Shown here one piece after another: positions 8,011-16,353 of a DNA stretch of 64,000 nt (its first letter is position 1; the number at the start of each line of letters is the position of its first letter). The notes below the pieces were generated by a model, which saw only the letters and a list, made by a program, of their open reading frames with translations, did no database searches and had not been told where the DNA came from. The stretch comes from Parvibaculum sp045863935 (GTDB lineage: Bacteria > Pseudomonadota > Alphaproteobacteria > Parvibaculales > Parvibaculaceae): contig NZ_BTVP01000008.1 of NCBI RefSeq assembly GCF_045863935.1, positions 1 to 64,000 on the forward strand, written 5' to 3'. Both the position numbers and the translations under genes were made by a program.

Positions 8011-8802
8011 TCACACGAAGCTTGTCGCGACCTCGCCGATCCCCTGATCGAAGCGGCAAAGAACTTCGTCGCCCGCCGTCACCGGAAGCACGCGCACGAA
8101 GGAGCCCGTGAGGATCGTGTCTCCCGGCTCGAACGACGTGCCGAACTCGCCAAGCTTGTTCGCGAGCCAGGCGACGGCGGTCACCGGATTGCCGAGCACG
8201 GCGGAGGCTTCGCCCTCCAGTTCCTTCTTTCCGTTCATGTGCAGCGCGCCGCTGACGCGCCGGATGTCGATCTGGTCGAGCCGCCGCGGGTTCGCGCCCA
8301 GCACCACCGCGCCGCAGAAGGCCATGTCCGCAATATTGTCGATCACATTGAGACCCGGCTCGCGCTGAACGCGGAAATCGACGATCTCGATGGCCGGAAG
8401 CACGAAGTCCGTCGCGCGGATGACATCGACGGGCAGCACGCCCGGCCCCTTGAGCGGCTCCTTCATCACGAAGGCGATTTCCATTTCGACCATCGGCGCG
8501 AAAAAGCGGGACATCGGAATGGGCGTGCTCTCCGGCACGAAGAAATCGTCGGTGACGGCGCTGAAATCCGGCTCCGTCGTGCCGGAAAATTCCTGCATCG
8601 CCTTGGAGGTCAGGCCGACCTTGTAGCCCTTCACCTTGCCGCCTGCGGCAATCTTCCGCGCCACGAAGGCCTGCTGGATCCGGTAGGCGTCCTCCACCTC
8701 GATCCCCGGCCAGGTCTTGGTCAAAAGCGGCATGGGCTGCCGGCTGCGATAGACCTCGAAGAAATCGTCGACGATTTTTTCCCGCGTCGCGTTGTCCAGC
8801 AT
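8011..8802 (-). CDS. hpaH: 2-oxo-hept-4-ene-1,7-dioate hydratase (HpaH/MhpD family)
   Basis: Protein of 263 residues of the 2-keto-4-pentenoate hydratase family, which adds water to 2-oxohept-3-ene-1,7-dioate in the homoprotocatechuate meta-cleavage pathway using Mg2+. Family features are KVKGYKVGLTSKAMQ, the metal-site region MVEMEIAFVM, and the C-terminal GDTILTGSFVR. It lies one base after the stop of the aldolase gene, so the two are co-transcribed and perform consecutive steps. The HpaH rather than MhpD assignment rests on the neighbouring hpaI, hpaE and hpaG genes. Confidence 0.85.
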   Translation of the reverse strand: MLDNATREKIVDDFFEVYRSRQPMPLLTKTWPGIEVEDAYRIQQAFVARKIAAGGKVKGYKVGLTSKAMQEFSGTTEPDFSAVTDDFFVPESTPIPMSRFFAPMVEMEIAFVMKEPLKGPGVLPVDVIRATDFVLPAIEIVDFRVQREPGLNVIDNIADMAFCGAVVLGANPRRLDQIDIRRVSGALHMNGKKELEGEASAVLGNPVTAVAWLANKLGEFGTSFEPGDTILTGSFVRVLPVTAGDEVLCRFDQGIGEVATSFV

Positions 8803-8803
8803 C

Positions 8804-9574
8804 TCAGTTTCCTTCTTTCTGCGCGGCCTTCACCGCTTCGAGATCGCCGCGCGCCGCCATGGAAAGGGCGTTGATGTCGGTCGTGGTTGAAATCATCTGG
8901 AAGCCCTGTTCGATGCGTAGCGGCGCGACCTTCGCATTCGACAAAACGGCCGTCGCGATATGGGCGGCGCGGGCGGCGGCGGACACCCGGGCGATGGCCT
9001 CGTCGAAGGCGAGTTTGCCGTCATTGTCGCCCGGCGGCAGGCCGAGCGCGATCGACAGGTCGAACGGGCCGACGAAAAGCGCGTCGACGCCCGGCACCGC
9101 GGCAATCTCTTCGACGGAGGCCAGCGCCTCCGGCGTCTCGATCATCGGGACGACGGCAACGCGGCTGTTCGCTTCGAGGAAATAGCCGGGCCCGTCGCGC
9201 ATGCCGACGCGAACGGGGCCGAAGCTCCGCCGCCCCTTCGGCGGGTAGAGACACGCCTCCACCGCGTGCTTCGCGTCCTCGGCCGTCTGGATCATGGGAA
9301 TGACGACGCCAAGCGCGCCCGCATCGAGAACGCGGCCGATGATGCCGGGGTCGTTCCACGGCACGCGCACGATGGGCACGGCGGGCGTCAGGTCGATGGC
9401 GCGGATCATGTTGAGCGCCGTCTCGTAATCCATACAGCCATGCTGCATGTCGACGAGCACCCAGTCGAAACCGGCGCGGCCGAGCGCTTCGGCGGTGAGA
9501 GGTTCGGGTATCATGCACCAGGCGCCGAGCGTGACCTCGCCCTTTGCCCAGCTTGCTTTCAATGACTTCGACAA
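8804..9574 (-). CDS. hpaI: 4-hydroxy-2-oxoheptanedioate aldolase (HpaI/HpcH family)
   Basis: Class II pyruvate aldolase of 256 residues that splits 4-hydroxy-2-oxoheptane-1,7-dioate into pyruvate and succinic semialdehyde. Residues expected from the E. coli enzyme are visible: H45 in DMQHG, R70 in PIVRVPW, and the metal ligands E146 in PMIETPEA and D172 in GPFDLS. The start codon is TTG at 9574, supported by GGGGGAAG seven bases upstream; no ATG fits. It heads the hpaI-hpaH pair, and its upstream region carries the double TGA-N6-TCA element shared with the hpaB promoter. Confidence 0.88.
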   Translation of the reverse strand: MSKSLKASWAKGEVTLGAWCMIPEPLTAEALGRAGFDWVLVDMQHGCMDYETALNMIRAIDLTPAVPIVRVPWNDPGIIGRVLDAGALGVVIPMIQTAEDAKHAVEACLYPPKGRRSFGPVRVGMRDGPGYFLEANSRVAVVPMIETPEALASVEEIAAVPGVDALFVGPFDLSIALGLPPGDNDGKLAFDEAIARVSAAARAAHIATAVLSNAKVAPLRIEQGFQMISTTTDINALSMAARGDLEAVKAAQKEGN

Positions 9575-9619
9575 GACGACGCTTCCCCCGGGAGCGCGGC
9601 CACCTGCAGCCGCAATTAC

Positions 9620-9647
9620 TGAGTGTAATCAGAATTGATGAAAATCA
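9620..9647. promoter_or_regulatory. Probable TetR operator at the hpaI promoter
   Basis: Two TGA-N6-TCA boxes lie 16 bp apart (9620-9631 and 9636-9647). The whole 28-bp element matches 21 of 28 positions of the element at 10498-10525 before hpaB. On the minus strand TTGCTG (9646-9651) and TTACAC (9623-9628) with a 17-bp spacer give a possible hpaI promoter, so the boxes would cover it. The TetR gene between the two sites is the obvious regulator. Confidence 0.6.
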
Positions 9648-9673
9648 GCAATAGGGCTTCGCCGCCGCGCCGC

Positions 9674-10438
9674 CTACGGCGCGATGCGCCGCTTCGCCGT
9701 CTCCACGCCCTGCAGTCTCAGCCCGTCGATCGAAAGCGCGAGCTTCGTGCGCAGCCTTTTCAGGAATGCCTGCTTCGTCGTCTGCCCGCTGAGCCAGCCG
9801 ATGAGCCCGAGATAGTAGATGCCGAAAAAGGTCTCGCCGGCGAGCGTGAGGTCGATGTCGGACCTGATCTTCTCCCGCGCCCGGATGTTGACGATGATGT
9901 CGCCGATGCCGTCATAGATGATGCGCATCAGCAGGCGCACGTCTTCGCGACGCTCGGGTCCGGACAGGATGGTGATTTCCCGGATGAGCGCCCGCGCGAG
10001 CGGGAGGTCGCGATTGTGATAGGCGACCATGGCGCCGAAGACCTGCATGAGCTGATCGATCAGCGGCGCATCGGATGAGACTTTCCGGAAGGCCGTCTGC
10101 GACGTCTCGATCATCTCGTCCTTGAAGACCATGATGAGCAGGTCTTCCTTGGTCTTGGCGTAGAGAAAGAGGGTCCCCGTGCCGATATCGGCGCGATCGG
10201 CGATTTCCTGCGTGGTCGTCTCGTTGAAACCCTTGGCGGCGAAAAGATCCTTGGCGGCAGCGAGGATACGGTCGAGCTTTTCCTGCTTGTTGCGCTCGCG
10301 CCGTCCCATCGGAGGTGCCTTCTGGGGCGCGCGCTTCGCCGCCGGTTTCGTCCCTGCCTTGGTCACGCCGAGCCTGCTCTTTCTCGCAAATCCGTCAGGA
10401 GTTTCGATAGCGGAACAACTTGGCTGATCGTACCCCAT
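9674..10438 (-). CDS. TetR family regulator of the hpa cluster
   Basis: Protein of 254 residues with a basic N-terminal extension (about 45 residues rich in Lys, Arg and Pro), a TetR helix-turn-helix (TTTQEIADRADIGTGTLFLYAKTKEDLL) and a C-terminal ligand domain. The start chosen is ATG 10438, preceded by GAGAGG; the GRRERNKQEK block 43 residues later has its own Met and could be an alternative start. The gene lies between hpaI and hpaB, with matching operators on both sides, which strongly suggests control of both arms of the homoprotocatechuate pathway. The inducer is probably an aromatic acid or CoA ester, by inference only. Confidence 0.85.
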   Translation of the reverse strand: MGYDQPSCSAIETPDGFARKSRLGVTKAGTKPAAKRAPQKAPPMGRRERNKQEKLDRILAAAKDLFAAKGFNETTTQEIADRADIGTGTLFLYAKTKEDLLIMVFKDEMIETSQTAFRKVSSDAPLIDQLMQVFGAMVAYHNRDLPLARALIREITILSGPERREDVRLLMRIIYDGIGDIIVNIRAREKIRSDIDLTLAGETFFGIYYLGLIGWLSGQTTKQAFLKRLRTKLALSIDGLRLQGVETAKRRIAP

Positions 10439-10478
10439 TGTCAATCGCGCCTCTCGCATTCGCAGCACATTCTCCGGC

Positions 10479-10507
10479 TTGACTCCCGGCATAAAAATGA
10501 GTGTAGT
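10479..10507 (+). promoter_or_regulatory. Sigma-70-type promoter of hpaB
   Basis: TTGACT (10479-10484), 17-bp spacer and TGTAGT (10502-10507). The -10 lies inside the first TGA-N6-TCA box of the proposed operator, which fits repression by blocking RNA polymerase. The start codon of hpaB is 70 bp downstream. Confidence 0.5.
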
Positions 10508-10525
10508 CACAAATGAATTGAATCA
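10498..10525. promoter_or_regulatory. Probable TetR operator at the hpaB promoter
   Basis: Boxes TGAGTGTAGTCA (10498-10509) and TGAATTGAATCA (10514-10525) are 16 bp apart, the same geometry as at 9620-9647. The shared core TGAGTGTA is identical at both sites. Such paired half-overlapping boxes suit two TetR dimers binding on neighbouring DNA faces. Confidence 0.6.
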
Positions 10526-10576
10526 CAAACGGCGCGCCCCTGCAGGCGAAGCCGCTAATCGAGGGGAGGAGCCGCC

Positions 10577-12052
10577 ATGCCGGCACGGACAGGCAGTGAG
10601 TTTCTGAAGGGACTGAGGGGAAGCCGGGAAATCTGGCTCGGTTCCGAAAAGGTCGCGGATATTGTCGACCATCCGGCCTTTGCCGGTGCGGCGCGCGGTC
10701 TCGCCGCCTTGTTCGATCTCCAGCACGAACATGCCGATGAGTGCCTGATGCCCGATCCGGAAACGGGCGAGATGATCAACGCGAGCCACATGATCCCGCG
10801 CTCGAAGGACGACATTCTGCGCCGCCACAAGGCGCTGCAGCGTCACGCCGAATATACCGTCGGGGTCATGGGCCGCTCGCCGGACTACATGAACGTCACC
10901 TATGCGGGCTTCGCCGGCCGCGCCGACGAATGGGGCGCGAACGGCAACGAGGAAGGCGCGGAGAATCTCGTCAATTATCAGAAATTCCTGCGTCGCAACG
11001 ATATCTCGCTCACACACACGATCATCCACCCGACCGTCGACAAGGCGAGCGGCGATCTCGTGGGCCCGCCCAACGATGTGCCCCTGCACAAGGTCGGGGA
11101 GACGGAGCACGGCATCATCGTGCGCGGCGCCCGCGTGCTGGCGACGCTTGCGCCCTTCGCGGACGAGCTCGCCGTCTATCCGGCGCATCCCGTGCGCCCC
11201 GACGCGCATGACTACGCGCTCGCCTTCTGCATCCCGATGAGCACGCCCGGTCTCAAGTTTCTCTGCCGCGACAGCTGCTCGGGAACGCTGAACGTCCACG
11301 ACCATCCGCTGTCCTCGCGCTTCGACGAGCAGGATGCCTTCGCGATCTTCGACGACGTGGAAGTGCCGTGGGACCGCATTCACATCAATTGCAATGTGCA
11401 GGTCTACAACCAGGTCATGTCGACGGGCTGGTTCCCCAACGTCATGCAGCAGACCATGATCCGGGCGCAGACCAAGCTCGAATTCGCCTGGGGCATCGCC
11501 ACGCGCATGACGGAAGCCGTCGGCGGACTTCAGCCGCCCTCCGTCCAGATGCTGGGCGAACTCTGGAGCTACGGCGAATTCGCGCGTTCCTGCATCCACA
11601 GGGCCGAAGAAGACGCCTACGAGTTCGGCAATGGCGTCTGGTTCCCGCATGGCGCGCCGATGACGGCCCTGAAGTCGATGCTGCCGACCTGGTTCCCCCG
11701 GGTGAACGAAATCATCCGCCTCCTCGGCTCGCACAATCTCCTTGCCGCGCCCACAGAGGCCCAGCTCGCCAATCCCGAGCTGCGTCCCCTGATCGACCGC
11801 TACATGCATGGCGCGAACGGGATCGACGCAGAAACGCGCTCGCGTCTTTTTCGCCTCGCCTGGGACTTCACGGGCAGCGCGCTCGGCAGCCGCGGCGAGC
11901 AGTATGAACGCTTCTACCTCGCCTCCGGCGCGCGCAACCAGCAGGTGGCGCACATGATCGCCGACCGCGCCCGCGCGGACCGGCTCGTCGACCGCTTCAT
12001 CAAGGAAGACACGGTCCTGGCGCCGGAACTTCAGCTCGCGGAGGCGGTGTGA
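10577..12052 (+). CDS. hpaB: 4-hydroxyphenylacetate 3-monooxygenase, oxygenase component (HpaB family)
   Basis: Flavin-dependent monooxygenase of 491 residues of the HpaB/PheA two-component family, which hydroxylates a phenol ortho to its OH using FADH2 from a separate reductase. Family blocks include HPTVDKASGDLVGPP, GIIVRGARVLATLAPFADEL, the DDVEVPWDR hinge and QQTMIRAQTKLEFAWGIA. ATG 10577 follows GGGGAGGAG. Its TGA overlaps the start of the aldehyde dehydrogenase gene. No HpaC flavin reductase is encoded in the cluster. The adjacent extradiol dioxygenase, dehydrogenase and decarboxylase make homoprotocatechuate formation the likely role; a related phenolic acid remains possible. Confidence 0.85.
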   Translation: MPARTGSEFLKGLRGSREIWLGSEKVADIVDHPAFAGAARGLAALFDLQHEHADECLMPDPETGEMINASHMIPRSKDDILRRHKALQRHAEYTVGVMGRSPDYMNVTYAGFAGRADEWGANGNEEGAENLVNYQKFLRRNDISLTHTIIHPTVDKASGDLVGPPNDVPLHKVGETEHGIIVRGARVLATLAPFADELAVYPAHPVRPDAHDYALAFCIPMSTPGLKFLCRDSCSGTLNVHDHPLSSRFDEQDAFAIFDDVEVPWDRIHINCNVQVYNQVMSTGWFPNVMQQTMIRAQTKLEFAWGIATRMTEAVGGLQPPSVQMLGELWSYGEFARSCIHRAEEDAYEFGNGVWFPHGAPMTALKSMLPTWFPRVNEIIRLLGSHNLLAAPTEAQLANPELRPLIDRYMHGANGIDAETRSRLFRLAWDFTGSALGSRGEQYERFYLASGARNQQVAHMIADRARADRLVDRFIKEDTVLAPELQLAEAV

Positions 12053-13509
12053 TGGCCGGTACCGTGAAAGTTGCAGGCGTCGAGGTTTCGGCCGATCACT
12101 GGATCGGCGGAAAGCGTGTCGCCTCGAAGCAGAAATTCGCCGACTTCTCGCCCGTCGACGGCTCGCATCTCGGCGACCTGTCGGCAGGTGGCGAGGCGGA
12201 GGCGGATGCGGCGGTCGCAGCGGCGCGCAAGGCCTTTCCGGCCTGGGCGGCGCTCGGCCCGAAGGGGCGTCTGCCGATCCTCAAGAAGTTCGCCGAGGGC
12301 ATCAAGGCGCGGGTGAACGAACTCGCTGCGGTCGAGACCATGGACAATGGCTCGCTCCTCATGGGCAACGTCCATCGCGTCGTGCCGCGTGCCGCGCAGA
12401 ATATCGAGTTCTTCGCCGACTGGGCGCTGACGCTCGACGGGCATTCGATCGAAGGGCCCGAAGTCGTGAACCATGTGAAATACGATCCTTCCGGCGTTGC
12501 CGTGCTCATCACACCGTGGAACGCACCCCTGATGCTGACCACATGGAAGGTCGGTCCGGCACTCGCGGCGGGCAACACGGTCGTCGTGAAGCCGCCGGAA
12601 TGGGCGCCGCTCACCTGCTCCCTCATGGCCGATATCGCGCATGAGGCCGGTCTGCCGGCCGGCGTTCTCAACGTCGTGCAGGGGATCGGCGAGGAGGCGG
12701 GCGATGCGCTTGTGAACCATCCCGACGTCGACCGCATCAGCTTCACCGGCTCGACCGACACGGCGAAGATCATCGGTCAGGCCGCCGCGCGTTCGATCAC
12801 GCCCATGAGCGCCGAGCTTGGCGGCAAGTCGCCTTTCATCGTCTGTGCCGATGCCGATCTCGATGCAGCCGCGCAAACGGTCGCCGGGCAATACATGAAT
12901 GCGGGTCAGGTCTGCCTCGCGGGCACCCGCATCATGGTCGAGAAGAAGATCGAGAAAGAGTTCCTCGAAAAAGTGCGCGGCGCCGCAAGCCACATGATCG
13001 TCGGCGACCCGCGTGACAAGGATACGCGCGTCGGTCCCTTGATCCACAAGGAGCACTTCGAGCGCGTCGCCGGTTTCGTCGAGCGGGCCAGGGCGGATGG
13101 CGCCGTACCGCTCTGGGGCGGGGGACGCTCCAACTTCGGCGAACTCTATTTCGAACCGACGCTCTTTGCTCATGTGACGCCGGAACTCGAAATCGCGCAG
13201 CGCGAGGTCTTCGGCCCGGTCCTCACCTGGCAGAGCTTTTCCTCCGACGACGAGGTGATCGAGCTTGCCAACAACACGCGTTACGGTCTCGCAGGCACCT
13301 TGTTCAGCCGCAACGAGAAGCGCGCAATGGACATTGCCTCGCGCGTCACGGCCGGCACGCTCTGGGTCAACTGCTTCTTCGTCCGCGATCTCGCGGCGCC
13401 TTTCGGCGGCGCGAAGGACTCCGGCCTTGGCCGCGAGGGCGGCACCTGGAGCTTCGACTTCTACACAGACATAAAAAACATTTCGGTCCGCAAGGGATCG
13501 TTCGCCTGA
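12052..13509 (+). CDS. hpaE: 5-carboxymethyl-2-hydroxymuconate semialdehyde dehydrogenase
   Basis: NAD-dependent aldehyde dehydrogenase of 485 residues. The catalytic Glu in SAELGGKSP (about E255), the nucleophilic Cys in AGQVCLAGTR (about C288), the cofactor motif FTGSTDTAK and the NCFFVRDLAAPFGG C-terminal block are all present. It would oxidise the ring-fission semialdehyde to the dicarboxylate in the homoprotocatechuate pathway. ATG 12052 uses the last base of the hpaB stop (TGATG), implying translational coupling. The specific substrate is inferred from position between hpaB and hpaD. Confidence 0.85.
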   Translation: MAGTVKVAGVEVSADHWIGGKRVASKQKFADFSPVDGSHLGDLSAGGEAEADAAVAAARKAFPAWAALGPKGRLPILKKFAEGIKARVNELAAVETMDNGSLLMGNVHRVVPRAAQNIEFFADWALTLDGHSIEGPEVVNHVKYDPSGVAVLITPWNAPLMLTTWKVGPALAAGNTVVVKPPEWAPLTCSLMADIAHEAGLPAGVLNVVQGIGEEAGDALVNHPDVDRISFTGSTDTAKIIGQAAARSITPMSAELGGKSPFIVCADADLDAAAQTVAGQYMNAGQVCLAGTRIMVEKKIEKEFLEKVRGAASHMIVGDPRDKDTRVGPLIHKEHFERVAGFVERARADGAVPLWGGGRSNFGELYFEPTLFAHVTPELEIAQREVFGPVLTWQSFSSDDEVIELANNTRYGLAGTLFSRNEKRAMDIASRVTAGTLWVNCFFVRDLAAPFGGAKDSGLGREGGTWSFDFYTDIKNISVRKGSFA

Positions 13510-13521
13510 GGGGAGGCATAC

Positions 13522-14424
13522 ATGGTTCAGGTAACGGAACTCGGCTACATGGGGCTCGGCGTGAAGAGCCTCAACGACTGGAAGGACTACGCAACGAAGA
13601 TCCTCGCCCTCGAGGTCGCCGATGAGGGCGAGGCGGGCCGCTGCTATCTCCGCATGGACTACTGGCATCACCGCATCATCCTCGAAGAGGACGGCACGGA
13701 CGATCTGAATTTCCTCGGCTTCCGCGTCGCGGGCGTCGAGGAGTTTCGGGAGATGCACAGGAAGCTCGTCAATGCCGGTATCGACGTGCGGATCGGCTCT
13801 TATGAAGAAGCGGCGGACCGCCGCGTCCTCGAAGTGATGAAGCTCAAGGATGCAAGCGGCTTCCCGATCGAGATTTTCCACGGGCCGCAGGTTCAGTCCG
13901 ACAAGCCTTTCCATCCCGGGCGGCGCATGCATGGCCGCTTCAAGACGGGCGAGGGCGGGCTCGGCCATCTTATCCAGAAGGAAACGGTCGGCTTCGACAA
14001 GACCTATGAGTTCTACAAGCTGCTCGGCATGCGCGGCGGCATCGAATACCGCATTCCCTTCCCCGGCCTCGACAGGCCGTTCGACCTCATGTTCATGCAT
14101 TGCAACACGCGCGACCACACGGTGGCCTTCGGTCCGCCCGGCGAAAAGCGCATCAACCACCTGATGCTCGAGGTGGAAAGTTTCGACGATGTCGGCCTCA
14201 CCTATGAGATCGTCCGTCAGGCGGGCATCCCCATCACCATGACGCCGGGGCGCCACGCGAACGATCACATGTATTCCTTCTACTTCCTCAACCCGTCCGG
14301 CTTTATGTGCGAAGTGGGCTGGGGCGCGCGCGAGGCGACGCATCAGTCGGAATATTACCAGCGCGACACCTACGGCCATGAGCAGAACGAAGAAGTCATG
14401 AAAAAGGGGCTGATGGAAGTGTGA
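13522..14424 (+). CDS. Type I extradiol dioxygenase (homoprotocatechuate 2,3-dioxygenase role)
   Basis: Two-domain vicinal-oxygen-chelate dioxygenase of 300 residues that cleaves a catechol beside its hydroxyls using Fe(II). The three ligands expected from BphC-type enzymes are at H149 (GLGHLI), H213 (RINHLML) and E264 (GFMCEVGW). It is most like BphC/HsaC enzymes, whereas the E. coli HpaD is of the unrelated LigB type, so I leave out the hpaD symbol although the context gives it that role. It lies 12 bp after hpaE with an AGGGGAGG ribosome-binding site. Confidence 0.85.
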   Translation: MVQVTELGYMGLGVKSLNDWKDYATKILALEVADEGEAGRCYLRMDYWHHRIILEEDGTDDLNFLGFRVAGVEEFREMHRKLVNAGIDVRIGSYEEAADRRVLEVMKLKDASGFPIEIFHGPQVQSDKPFHPGRRMHGRFKTGEGGLGHLIQKETVGFDKTYEFYKLLGMRGGIEYRIPFPGLDRPFDLMFMHCNTRDHTVAFGPPGEKRINHLMLEVESFDDVGLTYEIVRQAGIPITMTPGRHANDHMYSFYFLNPSGFMCEVGWGAREATHQSEYYQRDTYGHEQNEEVMKKGLMEV

Positions 14425-14471
14425 CGCGGGCGTCCATTCCACATCGCCGAACAAAAGAGGGAGGAAAACAT

Positions 14472-15305
14472 ATGTCGGTTCTGGACGGTCCGCGCGAGGA
14501 ATGGCGGCGCATCCTGCATCAGGGAACGCCTGTCTGGGTGAAACCGGAGGAGGGCGGCAAGCTACGTCTCGGAGACGGGCGGACGGTGGAGGAAGCAAGT
14601 GCGACCTATCTTCCGCCCTGCGATCCCACGAAAATCATCTGCATCCATCTGAACTACGATTCGCGCCGCGTCGAGTTCAAGGCGCCGCCGCTCGTCACGC
14701 CGACTTACTTTCAGAAGCCGCTGACGACGCTCAATTCCCATCGCGGCTTCCTGAACCGTCCGGCGGATTGCCGCTACCTGAACTACGAAGGCGAGATCGC
14801 GGCGATCGTCGGCAAGCCCATGCGCAATGTCGCACCCGACGAAGTGTGGGACTGCCTCGCGGGTTTCGCCCCGGCCAACGATGTCGGCGCGCAGGATTTC
14901 CGCGACACGGATGCGGGTTCCATGTTGCGCGTCAAGGGGCAGGACGGCTTCTGCCCCGTCGGTCCGGGCATCGTGCGCGGCGTCGACATCCGCAAGGAGA
15001 GAGTGCGCACCTATATCAACGGTAAGGCGGTGCAGGACGGTCCCGTCAGCGAAATGACCTTCCCCATCGACTATATTTTCGCCGACCTTTCGCGCCACAT
15101 CACCTTCCTGCCGGGCGACATCGTCTTGACGGGCACGCCCGCCAACTCGCGGCCCATGAATATCGGCGACGTCGTCGAGGTCGAGGTCACGGGCATCGGC
15201 CGCATCTCGAACACGGTGCAGGAAGCGCCCGCGCCTGCGCATAATGTCGGCCACCAGCCGACCGACAGCGACGCCGTGCGCCGCGTGGCGCTCGGACAGT
15301 TCTGA
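14472..15305 (+). CDS. hpaG: FAH-family decarboxylase/isomerase (HpaG-like)
   Basis: Fumarylacetoacetate-hydrolase-fold protein of 277 residues. In the homoprotocatechuate pathway this family decarboxylates and isomerises 5-oxopent-3-ene-1,2,5-tricarboxylate. Visible elements are HLNYDSRRVEF, the metal-site segment LNYEGEIAAIVGKP, RVKGQDGFCPVGPG and the C-terminal GDIVLTGTPANSRPM. ATG 14472 follows a strong GGGAGGAAAA signal; an upstream in-frame ATG at 14421 overlaps the dioxygenase stop and lacks one. It is the last gene of the plus-strand arm. E. coli HpaG is a tandem duplication of this domain, while this is a single copy. A separate HpaF isomerase is not visible. Confidence 0.82.
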   Translation: MSVLDGPREEWRRILHQGTPVWVKPEEGGKLRLGDGRTVEEASATYLPPCDPTKIICIHLNYDSRRVEFKAPPLVTPTYFQKPLTTLNSHRGFLNRPADCRYLNYEGEIAAIVGKPMRNVAPDEVWDCLAGFAPANDVGAQDFRDTDAGSMLRVKGQDGFCPVGPGIVRGVDIRKERVRTYINGKAVQDGPVSEMTFPIDYIFADLSRHITFLPGDIVLTGTPANSRPMNIGDVVEVEVTGIGRISNTVQEAPAPAHNVGHQPTDSDAVRRVALGQF

Positions 15306-15329
15306 CAATACGTGCTCGCGCTGTGGAAT

Positions 15330-15351
15330 GGGACCGCCGGACGGCGGTCCC
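15330..15351 (+). terminator. Hairpin terminator of the hpaBEDG operon
   Basis: GGGACCGCC and GGCGGTCCC form a 9-bp stem with a GGAC loop 25 bp after hpaG. It is followed by a pyrimidine-rich stretch rather than a clean U-run, so termination strength is uncertain. Confidence 0.55.
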
Positions 15352-15451
15352 TTCCGTCGTGCCTTGCGTCTTCTCCCCAAAGCTCTGCTATCCTCCCGGA
15401 AACGCATTTCGGCCGCCCTCGCGCCGGGCAGGAAAATCAGGGAGACGTCCG

Positions 15452-16318
15452 ATGACCGATACCGCCTACACGCCGCCGAAGGTCTGGACCTGGGAAAAGG
15501 ACCGGAACGAAAACCGCTTCTCCAACATCAACCGGCCGATCGCCGGTGCGACGCATGAGAAGGAGCTCCCTGTCGGCAAGCATCCCCTCCAGCTCTATTC
15601 GCTGGCGACGCCGAACGGCGTCAAGGTCACGGTGATGCTGGAAGAACTGCTGGAAGCGGGCCACAAGGGCGCCGAGTACGACGCCTGGCTCATCAATATC
15701 GGCGAGGGCAATCAGTTCGGCTCGGATTTCGTCGCCATCAATCCGAATTCGAAAATTCCCGCCCTCATGGACCGCAGCACGAACCCGCCGACGCGCATCT
15801 TCGAGAGCGGCGCGATCCTTCTCTACCTCTCGGAAAAATTCGGCGGTGCTTTCCAGCCCAGGGATCTGACGAAGCGCGCCGAATGCTGGTCCTGGCTCAT
15901 GTGGCAGATGGGCTCGGCCCCCTATCTCGGCGGCGGCTTCGGCCATTTCTATGCCTATGCGCCGGTCAAGATCGAATATGCCATCGACCGTTTCGCGATG
16001 GAGGTGAAGCGCCAGCTCGACGTGCTCGACAGGCGCCTTGCCGAAAGCGAATACATCGCCGGCCCCGACTACACCATCGCCGACATGGCGATCTGGCCGT
16101 GGTACGGCGCGCTGGCAAAAGGCCTCCTCTACGGCGCGGCCGAATTCCTCAGCGTCCACGAATACAAGCACGTCAACCGCTGGACCGAGCAGATTTCAGC
16201 GCGCCCCGCCGTTCAGCGCGGCCGCATGGTCAACCGCACCTGGGGCGAGCCCGGAAGCCAGCTTCCCGAGCGGCATGATGCCTCGGACTTCGAGAAAGTC
16301 GCGAAGGCCGAAAGCTGA
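15452..16318 (+). CDS. yghU: Glutathione S-transferase, YghU/GstB-like disulfide-bond oxidoreductase
   Basis: Nu-class GST of 288 residues with a long N-terminal extension before the thioredoxin fold, as in E. coli YghU. Characteristic blocks are ENRFSNINRPIAG, LQLYSLATPNGVKVTVMLEE, INPNSKIPAL and FESGAILLYLSEK. The C-terminal helical domain contains the conserved YTIADMAIWPW. This family uses two glutathiones and has disulfide-reductase and peroxidase activity. ATG 15452 follows GGGAGACG. It follows the hpa terminator and starts a small unit with the downstream flavin oxidoreductase, so a role in electrophile or quinone defence is plausible. Confidence 0.87.
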   Translation: MTDTAYTPPKVWTWEKDRNENRFSNINRPIAGATHEKELPVGKHPLQLYSLATPNGVKVTVMLEELLEAGHKGAEYDAWLINIGEGNQFGSDFVAINPNSKIPALMDRSTNPPTRIFESGAILLYLSEKFGGAFQPRDLTKRAECWSWLMWQMGSAPYLGGGFGHFYAYAPVKIEYAIDRFAMEVKRQLDVLDRRLAESEYIAGPDYTIADMAIWPWYGALAKGLLYGAAEFLSVHEYKHVNRWTEQISARPAVQRGRMVNRTWGEPGSQLPERHDASDFEKVAKAES

Positions 16319-16353
16319 CCGCATCTTTTTCCGCTTTCGTATCGAGGACAGGA

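Noticed and set aside
12031..14598. Open minus-strand frame of 855 codons opposite hpaE and the dioxygenase
   Set aside because: The plus strand holds two clear enzyme families with full motifs; the minus frame has none.
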